Positions 44,617 to 53,719 are shown, counted from the first letter of the stretch. The stretch is DNA of 64,000 bases from Caldicellulosiruptor morganii (GCF_026810225.1 NZ_CP113865.1:2237501-2301500), one strand, 5' to 3'. The notes: a model not told the origin generated them from the letters alone. Translations and numbers: made by a program.

Positions 44617-46345
44617 TTTCCTTCTCCCCCTCTCCCATCTGTGTTGAATAAATCTCCTGGTAAATCGGGCAGCTTTTCAAAAGCTCTTCATGCCTGCCCT
44701 GTGCAACAATCTTCCCACCATCCATAACCAGAATCTTATCTGCGTGTTTTATAGAAGATATTCTCTGGGCAATTATAAATGTTGTTGTGCCTTTGACATA
44801 CTCTTTCAGTGCTGCCTGAATTCTCTTTTCTGTTGCCATGTCAACAGCCGATGTGCAGTCGTCCAAAATGAGTATCTTTGGCTTTTTTAAGATAGCCCTT
44901 GCAATGGAGATTCTCTGTTTTTGCCCGCCTGAAAGATTCACACCTCGTTCAGACACCTCTGTGTCATAGCCCTTTTCAAAGCTCATTATAAAGTCATGAG
45001 CCTGGGCAGCTTTTGCTGCTTCAATTATCTGATCCATTGTTGCATCTTCATTTCCCCATGCAATGTTGTCCTTTATAGTTCCTGTAAAAAGAATGGTGTC
45101 CTGCAACACAACGCTGATACTTTTCCTTAAAACAGTAACATCATAATCTCTGACATCTATATCATCAATCAGAACCTCACCTTCTGTTGCATCATAAAGC
45201 CTTGGAATAAGACTTACCAAAGTGGATTTTCCAGAGCCTGTTGTGCCAATTATCCCAACAACTTCACCCGGCTCTGCAACAAAAGAGATTCCCTCAAGCG
45301 CAGGACTGCTTTCTTCTTCATTGTAACAGAATGTGACATTTCTGAACTCTACCTTTCCCTTTTTTATTGGAGTTGTAATTGCCCCATCTTTGTTTTTGAT
45401 GTCAATCTCACAGCTTAAAACCTCATTTATTCTCTCGGTAGACGCGCTTGCCCTTGTGATAAACAAAAAGATATTGCCTATCATCATCAAAGAAAATAGA
45501 ATCTGGGTGGTGTAATTGATGAACGCCATAAGCTGACCAACCTGCATGGTTGATGCCTTTACATGAAGTCCGCCAAACCAGACAACCCCAACCATGCTCA
45601 TGTTCATGACAAGCATAAAAAGCGGTGTTGTAAAAACAATCAGCCCGAACGCTTGAACAGACACATCAAGCAGCTCCCTGTTTGCCTTTAAAAACCTTGA
45701 CTTTTCATGTTCATGCCTGACAAATGCCTTTACAAGCCGAGCCCCAAGCAAATTTTCACGCATAACCGCATTGACCCTGTCTATTTACTTTTGGAGAGCT
45801 GAAAACAAAGGGAAACTCCTTTTTACCATAAAGTAAAATATCAGGATAACAAATGGTATTGCAACAAATAGCACCAATGAAAGCCTGGGGTTTATCATAA
45901 CCGCCATAACAAGCCCGCCAATGAACAAAAAAGGGGCTCTCACAACAATTCTCAAAGACATCATGACAATATTTTGCATCTGCATAACATCGTTTGTAAG
46001 TCTTGTAATGAGCGTCTCAGGCTTGAATCTGTCAATGTTTTTGAAAGAAAATGCCATAACCTTTTTGAACAGGTCATTTCTCAAATCAAAGGCAAAGTTC
46101 TGACTTGCAATGCTTGAAAAAACCACACATCCCCCGCCGCCAATCATTCCAATGAGCGCTGCCAAAATCATCAAAAGCCCGGTTTTGAATATGTAGCTCA
46201 TGTTGCCAGTTTTCAAGCCCACATCTATAATCCTTTCTAAAAATCTTGGCTGCATAAGGTCCATTGCAACTTCCAGTAGCATAAAAAGCGGAGCTAAAAG
46301 TGTGGCTTTCCAGTACGGCTTTAAATATCGAAAAAGCTTGAACAT
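44609..46345 (-). pseudogene. heterodimeric ABC exporter, degenerate-site subunit, broken by in-frame TAA
   Basis: The frame would encode 578 residues, a normal length, but TAA at 45785-45787 follows residue 186 (FPLFSALQK). The next codons, IDRVNAVMRENLLGARLVKAF-like, are exactly the family continuation (usual LQKKIDRVN). One base change, AAA to TAA, would explain it. ATPase motifs: Walker A GTTGSGKST, signature LSGGQKQRIS, Walker B LILDDCTSAVD (Glu replaced by Asp) and Gln for the switch His (IAQRISS), so the degenerate ATP site is clear. A GGGAGGG site precedes the ATG. It may be two fragments, readthrough or a sequence error. Confidence 0.85.
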
Positions 46346-46349
46346 TTCT

Positions 46350-46829
46350 TTAATTGCCCTCCCTCTGCTTGCAGCAATCTGCCATCTTCAAAACAAGCTT
46401 TTTTAGCCTCTTTAGAACATACCAGAGCTCTTCTATCTCATCGTGCGAAAGCCTTTCCAGTCTTTTTTTAAGATTTTGATTTAGCCAGTTTGTGTGAAGC
46501 AAAACCAGTTCTCTTCCCTTTGGTGTGAGCTGAATGATTGAGATTCTCCTGTCATTTTCCTGGGAATTTTTAATAACATAACCTTCTGAGATTAGCCTTT
46601 CAATAAGAGGTGTCATATTGGGTGCAGATACAGAAAGCCTCTTTGATATCTCGCTTATTGACATTGGTCCAAAGTCATCAATCAGATGAAGAATGTGCAT
46701 ATATCTTGGTCCTAAGCCATACTCTTCAGTAAACTCATCTTTTTTGAAGATATTTTTCATAAGCATAGGAAATATGGAAAGCATATTCTCAGCAATTTCA
46801 TTTACAACTTTTTCGTTTATTTCCAACAT
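46350..46829 (-). CDS. MarR-family repressor of the second ABC exporter
   Basis: A 159-residue winged-helix regulator: MSISEISKRLSVSAPNMTPLIERLISEGYV is the recognition part, with the wing ENDRRISIIQLTPKG. ATG 46829 follows AAGGAGG by 6 bases; the frame stays open to 46844. It lies 4 bases before the exporter genes and leads the unit. Its upstream region has TAATCA...TGATTA as a possible operator near 46896-46917, unlike the other two MarR sites. The tail contains Cys residues (MADCCKQ) that might sense oxidation. Confidence 0.87.
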   Translation of the reverse strand: MLEINEKVVNEIAENMLSIFPMLMKNIFKKDEFTEEYGLGPRYMHILHLIDDFGPMSISEISKRLSVSAPNMTPLIERLISEGYVIKNSQENDRRISIIQLTPKGRELVLLHTNWLNQNLKKRLERLSHDEIEELWYVLKRLKKLVLKMADCCKQREGN

Positions 46830-47090
46830 CTTTGCCTCCTTCAAAAAATCATTTTTAAGTTGAGTTTGAATTTTCCGGCGTGAAATAATATAATAATCAA
46901 AAGTGATTCTGATTAATATTTTTTTAAAAAGGTTGAGATCTGTCTATCGATTATTAAATTATAAATTTTAAAAATTTAAAGCCTTATTTTAACGTATACT
47001 GCTGCGGCAAATATTATATTTTCATAAGTATTATACTCCTTTTTAAAACTATAAGTCAAAAATTTTTTGGAGAAGGGAGAAAAGCTTTAA

Positions 47091-47831
47091 ATGACAGGTC
47101 TTGGAACAATTGTAAACACTGCTGCGGTAATAGCCGGGTCAATTATAGGAATAATTTTAAGACATGGCATTCCTGAAAGGTTCAAAAACACAATAATGCA
47201 GGCAATCTCTCTTTCTGTAATCTTTATTGGAATCTCGGGGGTTCTTCAGGGAATTTTCAAGATACTTTCCGGAGGTAAGATTGACAGGCAGTATATAATG
47301 CTGATGATATTTTCCTTGATTATTGGCGGTATTGTGGGTGAGCTTTTGAAAATAGAGGATTTTTTGGATAGCCTGGGTGAGAGGATAAAATCTTCTCTTG
47401 GCAGTCGAATTAGAAGTGAAAATAGCAGGTTTACAGAAGGCTTTGTAACAGCAAGCCTGGTTTTTTGTGTTGGTGCTATGGCAATTGTTGGCTCGCTTGA
47501 AGATGGGCTTAACCACAACTTTAGCATTCTGTTTGCAAAGTCAATCTTAGATGGAGTGAGCTCTATAATTTTTGCTGCAACAATGGGAATTGGTGTGATG
47601 TTCTCAGGCGCAGTGATTTTATTTTACCAGGGTTCAATCACACTGCTTGCAAATTTTTTAAAGCCTCTTTTGACAGATGTGGTAATTGCTCAAACATCCA
47701 TGGTGGGGTCTGTGTTGATATTTGCAATCGGGCTTAATATGCTTGGCATCTCAAAAATAAAGGTGGGAAATCTGCTTCCAGCAATTTTTGTACCCATGCT
47801 CTGGTATTTAATTACAACACTGTTCAGATAA
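47091..47831 (+). CDS. DUF554 family membrane protein
   Basis: A 246-residue integral membrane protein with about seven helices. It begins MTGLGTIVNTAAVIAGSIIG and contains FCVGAMAIVGSLEDGLNHNF, both typical of the DUF554/YqgA family. Function is not established; transport has been suggested. It starts behind GGAGAAGGGAG and is divergent from the MarR gene with a 260-base spacer. It ends before a long hairpin at 47855. Confidence 0.85.
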   Translation: MTGLGTIVNTAAVIAGSIIGIILRHGIPERFKNTIMQAISLSVIFIGISGVLQGIFKILSGGKIDRQYIMLMIFSLIIGGIVGELLKIEDFLDSLGERIKSSLGSRIRSENSRFTEGFVTASLVFCVGAMAIVGSLEDGLNHNFSILFAKSILDGVSSIIFAATMGIGVMFSGAVILFYQGSITLLANFLKPLLTDVVIAQTSMVGSVLIFAIGLNMLGISKIKVGNLLPAIFVPMLWYLITTLFR

Positions 47832-47854
47832 TAAACAGTCTGGTTTATTCAAAA

Positions 47855-47897
47855 GGAAGGGGCTCTGGCATTTTTTTTGCCTGAAAGAGCCCCTTCC
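47855..47897. terminator. long hairpin after DUF554 gene
   Basis: A perfect 12-bp stem (GGAAGGGGCTCT with AGAGCCCCTTCC) has a loop that itself holds GGCA/TGCC around eight Ts. There is no T-run on the plus strand, so termination would be weak there; the minus-strand side has TTTTG. The rest of 47898-48117 shows only AT-rich sequence. Confidence 0.55.
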
Positions 47898-48117
47898 AAA
47901 ATCTATGTTAAAAGGAGGAGTCCCTGCTTTTGTTTTTTACTATAAATAATTTATATACTAAATCTTTTACGAAAGTATAAATAGTTGGTTAAAAAATTGT
48001 AAACAATCTGTTAAAATATAAGGCAAAACTGCATTGTTAAATTTCTACTTGCGTTTTTTTATTTTTTGTTTTATTATATAATTAAATTCTTATTTATTTA
48101 AAAAGGGGAATGCTGAA

Positions 48118-48417
48118 TTGGTAAAGGATGAAGCTCTTGCAAAGTTATTCAAGGCACTATCGCATCCTCTTCGCATAAAGATTGTAAAAATACTGCTGGA
48201 CGGTGAAAAGTGCGTATGTGAGCTAAACCAGCTTGTTGAGTACTCTCAGCCCAATCTTTCACAGCATCTTAAAATCTTAAAAGATGCAGGAGTTGTGGAG
48301 ACTCAAAAACGGGGCTTAAACATACATTACAGAATTAAAAATGAATATGTAAACATTCTTTTAAAAGACGCAGAAAAGATTATCCTTTCGAATTTGCAGT
48401 CTCTAACAGAGGTTTAG
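48118..48417 (+). CDS. ArsR-family metal(loid)-responsive repressor
   Basis: A 99-residue ArsR/SmtB regulator. The DNA-recognition helix is YSQPNLSQHLKILKDAGVV, and the metal-binding CVCEL (residues about 31-35) in helix 3 is the arsenite/antimonite type. TTG start at 48118 after AAAGGGGAATG. It leads an operon with the permease and thioredoxin-like genes and would release DNA when As(III) or a similar ion binds. Confidence 0.88.
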   Translation: MVKDEALAKLFKALSHPLRIKIVKILLDGEKCVCELNQLVEYSQPNLSQHLKILKDAGVVETQKRGLNIHYRIKNEYVNILLKDAEKIILSNLQSLTEV

Positions 48418-48461
48418 TACCATGCACATTGTTTTAAAATTTTGAAAGGTGGGAGAATAAG

Positions 48462-49433
48462 TTGTTTTATCCCGTTCAGAAATTTGCTGACTTTGTTGTT
48501 TTTAAACTTCTAAATATCAGGCAGGGTACAAAGCTTGCATCAGCACTTAATTTTTTCATATTTGATACAATCAAGATCTTCATTCTGCTGTTTATAATTG
48601 TCTTTGTTATAACCTTTATAAGAAGCTATTTTTCGCCCGAAAAGACACGTAGCATGCTTGCCAGGAGCAAAGGCAAAACCTTTCTGACTCACATTTTGGC
48701 AGCACTTTTTGGAATTGTAACACCATTTTGTTCATGTTCTGCCGTGCCACTTTTCATCGGATTTGTTGAAGCAGGAATCCCCCTTGGTGTTACATTTTCA
48801 TACTTGATTGCAGCACCGATGGTAAATGAGGTTGCGCTGGGGCTTCTTTATGCAAACTTTGGTCTTAAGATTGCTTTGATTTACATCATTTCGGGTGAGA
48901 TAATCGCTATCATAAGCGGCATTATTATAGGAAAGCTTGGACTTGAAAAATATGTAGAAGATTATGTGTTCAGGATTAAAGTTGGGAATGTGCAGGAGTT
49001 TGAAGAAAAGAAAACCATGAAGATGCGATTGAAAGAAACATTAAACTTCACCCTGGAACTTATAAAAAAGGTGTGGGTTTATGTTGTTGTTGGTATAGGC
49101 ATAGGTGCATGGATGCATGGATATATACCGGCCGGAGCACTTGCTTCTCTTGCAGGAAGGCACAATCCTTTTGCTGTGTTTATTGCAACATTGATTGGTA
49201 TACCTCTTTATTCAAATGCAGCGGGGATAATTCCTCTTGTCAGTGAGTTCAGACGTCTTGGAGTTTCAATGGGAACTTCACTGGCTTTCATGATGAGCGT
49301 AACCGCTCTTTCTCTTCCTGAGATGATACTTTTAAGAAGAGTTTTAAAACCAAAGCTCCTTGCTGTGTTTGTTGCAATTGTTGGCTCTGGGATAATTCTG
49401 ACAGGTTATCTTTTTAATATAATACTTGGCTAA
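48462..49433 (+). CDS. permease of the ArsP/DUF318 (YraQ) family
   Basis: A 323-residue membrane protein with eight to nine helices. The conserved TPFCSCSAVPLFIGFVEAGI and SYLIAAPMVNEVALGLLY define the family; the CSC motif is thought to bind the metal. Family members export trivalent organoarsenicals or related compounds. TTG start behind AAAGGTGGGAG. The ArsR gene with CVCEL upstream and the CxxC thioredoxin-like gene downstream support a metalloid-efflux role. The substrate remains inferred. Confidence 0.85.
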   Translation: MFYPVQKFADFVVFKLLNIRQGTKLASALNFFIFDTIKIFILLFIIVFVITFIRSYFSPEKTRSMLARSKGKTFLTHILAALFGIVTPFCSCSAVPLFIGFVEAGIPLGVTFSYLIAAPMVNEVALGLLYANFGLKIALIYIISGEIIAIISGIIIGKLGLEKYVEDYVFRIKVGNVQEFEEKKTMKMRLKETLNFTLELIKKVWVYVVVGIGIGAWMHGYIPAGALASLAGRHNPFAVFIATLIGIPLYSNAAGIIPLVSEFRRLGVSMGTSLAFMMSVTALSLPEMILLRRVLKPKLLAVFVAIVGSGIILTGYLFNIILG

Positions 49434-49461
49434 AATAATCTTGAAAGGAGAGGTTTTGAGT

Positions 49462-49704
49462 ATGATAGTAAAAATTCTTGGCGGCGGGTGTGCAAATTGC
49501 AAGAAGCTTATGGAAAATGCAAAAAAGGCAGCTGAAGAACTTGGAATTTCAGCTCAATTTGAAGAGGTCAAAGACTACGAAAAGATTCTTGGTTATGGCG
49601 TTATGAGAACACCTGCTCTTGTTGTAAATGAAAAGGTGATGTTTTCAGGAAGGGTTGCAGGAGTTGAAGAGATAAAAAAGATTCTGAAAAAGGAAAATGC
49701 TTAA
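49462..49704 (+). CDS. thioredoxin-like small redox-active disulfide protein
   Basis: An 80-residue glutaredoxin/thioredoxin-fold protein: MIVKILGGGCANCKKLMENA with a CANC active site (residues 10-13), and MRTPALVVNEKVMFSGRV with the cis-Pro. This small type is often encoded beside ArsP-like permeases. ATG 49462 has GGAGAGG upstream; an in-frame start at 49426 overlaps the permease gene but lacks a ribosome site. Confidence 0.88.
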   Translation: MIVKILGGGCANCKKLMENAKKAAEELGISAQFEEVKDYEKILGYGVMRTPALVVNEKVMFSGRVAGVEEIKKILKKENA

Positions 49705-49712
49705 AAAAGTTC

Positions 49713-49755
49713 AAAAGACCGCCGGTACAACTTTTAAAAGAGGCGGTCTTTTTTT
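49713..49755. terminator. terminator of ArsR-permease-thioredoxin operon
   Basis: AAAAGACCGCC pairs with GGCGGTCTTTT, followed by eight Ts in total. It abuts the stop of the convergent cupin gene. Confidence 0.88.
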
Positions 49756-50072
49756 TATAAACTATTTGGCGACAGAAGCTCTTCAAATGCAATTGCACCT
49801 ACAAATATAGAAAGAAGATTTTCCAAAGAGTAATCTATCCTGTGTATCTGATATGGCATAACCAGGGAAAAAGTCCCGGGCTTGAGAGTATATCTCAAGG
49901 AATTAACAGTCTCCACACCTTCGCCCTTTAATACATACATAAACTCAATAAAGTTATGCCGGTGAGTCTTGAAATACCTCGGATCTTCCCAAAAGTTAAG
50001 TGCAAACTTACGCGCACTCTGTGTCACATAGTCAAAAATCTCCTCTATGTAGACTGGCCATTTCACAGACAT
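49755..50072 (-). CDS. AraC-type cupin sensor domain, lacking the DNA-binding half
   Basis: A 105-residue protein matching the N-terminal arabinose-binding-type cupin of AraC regulators: HRHNFIEFMYVLKGEGVETV and FSLVMPYQIHRIDY, with cupin His residues. A full AraC regulator would have another 150 residues with two helix-turn-helices. Here translation ends at LLSPNSL within the neighbour's terminator. ATG 50072 follows GAGGAG by 10 bases; the frame is open to 50126. It is either a stand-alone sensor or the remnant of a deleted regulator. Confidence 0.7.
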   Translation of the reverse strand: MSVKWPVYIEEIFDYVTQSARKFALNFWEDPRYFKTHRHNFIEFMYVLKGEGVETVNSLRYTLKPGTFSLVMPYQIHRIDYSLENLLSIFVGAIAFEELLSPNSL

Positions 50073-50183
50073 TCTCAAAAACTCCTCATTCAAAATTACA
50101 GTTGCTATAGATTTATTATACAACATTTTGCACCCACAGCCAAAGTGTGTTAAAATAGACTATTGAAGCAGGGAAAAACCTGC

Positions 50184-50223
50184 CCGGGTCGCAGCAAACC
50201 CCGGTTAACAAAACAAGAGGAGG
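50184..50223 (+). promoter_or_regulatory. preQ1-I riboswitch controlling queF
   Basis: CCGGGTCGCAG, CAAACCCCGG and TTAACAAAACAAG follow the compact preQ1-I aptamer. It matches the crystallised Thermoanaerobacter sequence (CUGGGUCGCAGU...CCCAGUUAACAAAACAAGG) in nearly every base as I recall it. P1 is CCGGG/CCCGG. The A-rich tail runs straight into GAGGAGG, the queF ribosome site, so bound preQ1 would hide it and stop translation. A preceding CAGGG...CCTG stem (50169-50182) may belong to the leader. Confidence 0.92.
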
Positions 50224-50233
50224 CTTGAAAAAA

Positions 50234-50644
50234 ATGCTGCTACCAAACTCAAACGATAAGTATCAGCAAAGAAGGTTTGACATCTACGGGTATGAAAAGA
50301 TAGATACAGAGGTTCTGGAAACTATCGACTATGAATATCCGGAAAAAAATACAGTTGTTGAATATATCACAGATGAATTTTCATCTGTCTGTCCGTGGAC
50401 AGGTCTTCCTGATACAGCACGGCTTGTAATAAGATATATCCCGGATAAAAAGCTTGTTGAGTTAAAATCTCTGAAATATTATTTAACATCATTCAGAAAT
50501 GTGGGAATTTTGCAGGAGCACGCAGTAAACAGGATTCTGGATGATCTTGTAAAACTACTTGAACCAAAGTTTATGGAAGTGATTGGAGAGTTTCACGAAC
50601 GAGGTGGCATATCAACAAGGGTTGTGGCAAGGTATGAAAAGTAG
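50234..50644 (+). CDS. queF: preQ0 reductase (NADPH-dependent 7-cyano-7-deazaguanine reductase)
   Basis: A 136-residue QueF of the short type, which reduces preQ0 to preQ1 for tRNA queuosine. The active-site [17 protein letters not shown] has the Cys that forms the thioimide and the Asp that donates a proton. The QueF motif [21 protein letters not shown] binds NADPH. ATG 50234 is 10 bases after GAGGAGG; a TTG at 50225 touches that site and is rejected. Product feedback by the upstream preQ1 riboswitch is expected. Confidence 0.95.
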   Translation: MLLPNSNDKYQQRRFDIYGYEKIDTEVLETIDYEYPEKNTVVEYITDEFSSVCPWTGLPDTARLVIRYIPDKKLVELKSLKYYLTSFRNVGILQEHAVNRILDDLVKLLEPKFMEVIGEFHERGGISTRVVARYEK

Positions 50645-50673
50645 CTCATACCCTGCCATTTTATTTTTTAAAG

Positions 50674-50721
50674 CTATGCCTCTTTAAAAATCTCGTCGGT
50701 TGAAATCTCAAAGCCAGCCAT
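50674..50721 (-). other. 15-codon remnant frame after the hypothetical gene
   Basis: Directly after the TGA of the gene at 50725, the minus strand reads ATG for MAGFEISTDEIFKEA and then TAG. The end of that gene (AGTGAATGAAGG) would act as its ribosome site. It may be the cut-off start of a lost gene in the same operon, or chance. Confidence 0.3.
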
Positions 50722-50724
50722 CCT

Positions 50725-51375
50725 TCATTCACTGCCAAGAATCAAATTGATTGCAAACTGGAGATTGTCAAGTCTGAAGAGTGAAAAATTATCCCAGAAA
50801 ATGCAGCTACCGCAAACAATCAGCCTGCTGCCACTTTCAAAGCTCTTCTGTGCAACCAGCACAGGTGATCTTTTGCCTGAATCAGAAACTGCTGTATCCC
50901 TGCCTTTCAGTATACTCTCCACTCCATCCGAAACAGAAAGTGGGGCTGAATAAGGAAACACAACCTCTTTTACACCCGATGCATACCTTTCAACATTGTC
51001 TGTTGTTATAATCAGGCTGTCATCCTCTAAGTGGTTAAGCTCATCCCTTACAGCTTCTTTGAGGATATCTATGCCAAATTCTTTTACTATTCCATTGCAA
51101 ACTTCCGCAACACCATCTTTGCCTCTAAAATGGGCTGTGAAGATAATTCTTTTTCTGTCTTCCTCAAGCACTCTTTTTATTTTCTCTTTCTCTTCCTGTT
51201 CAAAAGTATTTTCGGGATAGTTAAATATAATCACGTCATATTCAAAAAGCCTGTCAAAGTCATCTACTTCTTCAATCAATATTTCTCTTTTCGAAAGCTC
51301 CCTGTAAAGCCCTGAAAAATAATACCCGTCGGAGAGCAAAAACTCCTGATGTGTTGCGCTCCATGCAACCCTCAT
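50725..51375 (-). CDS. hypothetical protein, amidotransferase-like alpha/beta fold
   Basis: A 216-residue soluble protein that I do not recognise by name. The opening MRVAWSATHQEFLLSDGYYF and YDVIIFNYPENTF followed by RIIFTAHFRGKDGV look like the class I glutamine amidotransferase or GldG/IFT52-like fold. The nucleophile Cys motif is absent, so an enzyme role is doubtful. The end holds SRLIVCGSCIFWDN. ATG 51375 follows GGGTGAT by 9 bases. It is convergent with queF. Confidence 0.65.
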   Translation of the reverse strand: MRVAWSATHQEFLLSDGYYFSGLYRELSKREILIEEVDDFDRLFEYDVIIFNYPENTFEQEEKEKIKRVLEEDRKRIIFTAHFRGKDGVAEVCNGIVKEFGIDILKEAVRDELNHLEDDSLIITTDNVERYASGVKEVVFPYSAPLSVSDGVESILKGRDTAVSDSGKRSPVLVAQKSFESGSRLIVCGSCIFWDNFSLFRLDNLQFAINLILGSE

Positions 51376-51571
51376 CTTTTTTATCACCCGCAAAATAGTT
51401 TAATTATATTTACATAATTAATTTTATACTCCAACCTTGACTTTTTCAAAGATTAGAAGCATGCTAAATTTGCAGGGCTGCACAGTATACACTCTGGCAC
51501 AAAAAGTGATATTATATAGTCTGTAAACTTTCATAACCTTTTAAAATAACAAAAGAGGTGACACATGGCAA

Positions 51572-52993
51572 ATGACATACACAGACAGCCAGAGGATTAA
51601 CAAAAATATCCTGATTGCGACAACAACATCGTCGTTTCTGGTACCTTTTATGTCAAGCGCAATAAACATTGCCGCACCGGATATTGCAAAAAAATTTAAT
51701 CTGACTGCCGAAAATTTAAACCTTGTCATTACTATTTTTCTTCTGTTTTCGGCAGCATTTATTCTTCCGCTTGGAAGACTATCCGACACATTCGACCGTG
51801 CAAAGATATTCATAACAGGACTTGTATCTTTTACTCTTTCAACGTTTATGTGCGCTATCGCGCCAAACATAACAATGCTTTTTATTTTCCGAGCTCTTCA
51901 GGGCTTTTTCTCGGCTTTTGTGTTTGTAACATCCATCGCAATTTTGATTGAAAACCATCCGCCCGGCATAAAAGGAAGACTTCTGGGGATAAACACTGCA
52001 ACCGTGTACCTTGGAACATCAATAGGTCCTTTTCTGGGCGGAGTATTGGTTAGACTTTTTGGTTTCAGAAGCATATTTCTGTTTGCATTTACAGTGGGAT
52101 TTGGGGCATCGCTTGTTAGCCTTTTCCTGCTCAAAAAGGAAATTAAAAGCACAAAAACTACTTCCTTAGCGGAAAGCTTTAAAAATCTGGATAAAATTGG
52201 TGCAGCTTTTTCCATTGCAGGGCTTTTTTTATTAATCTACGGTGCCTCTACTTTTGAGCTTGGCAGAATGCCAAAGGTGTTATTCTTCCTGGGTTTTGCT
52301 ATTTTGATTTTGTTTGTTGTGTTTGAGCTTTGCACGCAAAACCCTTTGCTTGATGTGAAGCTGTTTGTAAAAATACCCCAGTTTGGCTTTTCCAACCTGG
52401 CAGCGCTTATAAACTACAGCTGTACATTTTCGGCAGGCTACCTTCTTTCGTTATATCTTCAGCTTGTAAAAGCACTGCCTTCACAGCTTGCCGGGACAAT
52501 CTTAATTTTGCAGCCAATCTCTCAGGTTATAACCTCACTGATTTCAGGGCGTGCATCAGAAAAGATTGAACCACGAAAGCTTGCAACAGCAGGAATGGCT
52601 CTTACAACCGCCGGGCTTTTTGTTTTTTCGCTGTTTTCTGAAAAGACAAATATTGCTATTGTTATAGTAAATCTGATTGTGATGGGAGTTGGTTTTGGGC
52701 TCTTTTCATCGCCCAACACAAATGTTGTGATGAGCTCTGTGCCACAGTCTCTGTATGGTGCGGCGTCATCCACAATATCCGTTATGCGAGTAATGGGTCA
52801 GGCATTTTCAATGGCAGTTGTCTCTTTTATATTCTCTTTGCACCTGAAAGGTGCAAGGCTCTCTCATGAAAATTACTTCATGATTTTAAAAAGCATGAAG
52901 ATAAGCTTTTTTGTATTTTCCATCCTGTCCATTGTGGGAATTGTTGCATCCATAAAGAGAGGAAATATATATGCGCAGGAAGATACAAATTAG
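51572..52993 (+). CDS. MFS drug exporter, DHA2 (EmrB/QacA) type
   Basis: A 473-residue membrane protein with about 14 helices. The MFS motif A-like loop is LGRLSDTFDRAKIF (residues about 67-80), and the antiporter motif C region is GTSIGPFLGGVLV. The family expels drugs or metabolites with proton exchange. It starts after AAAGAGGTG with a 12-base spacer and is a single gene, ended by a terminator. There is no regulator gene beside it. Confidence 0.88.
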   Translation: MTYTDSQRINKNILIATTTSSFLVPFMSSAINIAAPDIAKKFNLTAENLNLVITIFLLFSAAFILPLGRLSDTFDRAKIFITGLVSFTLSTFMCAIAPNITMLFIFRALQGFFSAFVFVTSIAILIENHPPGIKGRLLGINTATVYLGTSIGPFLGGVLVRLFGFRSIFLFAFTVGFGASLVSLFLLKKEIKSTKTTSLAESFKNLDKIGAAFSIAGLFLLIYGASTFELGRMPKVLFFLGFAILILFVVFELCTQNPLLDVKLFVKIPQFGFSNLAALINYSCTFSAGYLLSLYLQLVKALPSQLAGTILILQPISQVITSLISGRASEKIEPRKLATAGMALTTAGLFVFSLFSEKTNIAIVIVNLIVMGVGFGLFSSPNTNVVMSSVPQSLYGAASSTISVMRVMGQAFSMAVVSFIFSLHLKGARLSHENYFMILKSMKISFFVFSILSIVGIVASIKRGNIYAQEDTN

Positions 52994-53004
52994 GTTATTA
53001 AACT

Positions 53005-53050
53005 AAAAAAGGAGCTGCTTCTTTGTTTTTCTCAGCAGCTCCTTTTATTT
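53005..53050. terminator. bidirectional terminator between MFS gene and 53045 gene
   Basis: A perfect 13-bp stem (AAAAGGAGCTGCT with AGCAGCTCCTTTT) flanked by A- and T-runs serves both converging genes. Confidence 0.88.
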
Positions 53051-53719
53051 CAAAACCTTTATGCCAATCACAGTAGGATTTGAATTTGGGTCCCGGGAAT
53101 TTGTTTTGAATGTCACTTCCACGTCTGTATTTTCATCAAGATAAGAAATCCTGTCCAATACATCTGATATCTGCAACACCACATGCTTGCTGTCAAACAA
53201 AAACTCGGCAAAGTTATTGTCAGCAAGCCCTATATATTTGCCTTTCAAGGTAACCTCATCCGGAGTGCTTAAATTTACTATCCTTGGATTACCACCATCT
53301 TCTGGCTTTTCAAAATCAATCTCCACAATCTGTCCCGGCTTTAGATTGAAATTTTGCAAATTTTGCACATCCACCTCAAAGGTTTTGTAATCAAAATCTG
53401 TGTTCAAAAGATTTACTTCAATTGAATGTGAATCTATCTCACCTGCAAATCTGCCATATGCCTTAAAGGTTTCTACATTTTCTGCATTTCTGCTTTCCTG
53501 AGAAGGCTCATAGACAGATCCCGATGTTTGGGGTAAATTGCCAGAAGTTTGACCCCCGCTCAAAGCCGCCTGCTGCTGCAAAGAAGGCTCCTGATGCTTT
53601 ACTTCCTTGTGTAATGAAACGTAATACCCTGCGGCAAAACCTGCCGCCAAACCAAAAATCAATCCTATTACAAATCCCAGAATCCATTTCTTGTTGCCTG
53701 CACTTTTCTTTACCCTCAT
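53045..53719 (-). CDS. membrane-anchored hypothetical protein
   Basis: A 224-residue protein. Residues 1-11 are positive (MRVKKSAGNKK), 12-32 form a glycine-rich membrane helix (WILGFVIGLIFGLAAGFAAGYY), and 35-75 are a Gln/Ser-rich linker. Residues about 85-224 are a beta-rich outer domain containing QIVEIDFEKPEDGGNPRIVN and SRDPNSNPTVIGIKVLK. I do not recognise the outer domain; an OB-like barrel is possible. The single upstream helix places it outside the cell. AAAAAAGGAG precedes the ATG. Confidence 0.65.
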   Translation of the reverse strand: MRVKKSAGNKKWILGFVIGLIFGLAAGFAAGYYVSLHKEVKHQEPSLQQQAALSGGQTSGNLPQTSGSVYEPSQESRNAENVETFKAYGRFAGEIDSHSIEVNLLNTDFDYKTFEVDVQNLQNFNLKPGQIVEIDFEKPEDGGNPRIVNLSTPDEVTLKGKYIGLADNNFAEFLFDSKHVVLQISDVLDRISYLDENTDVEVTFKTNSRDPNSNPTVIGIKVLK

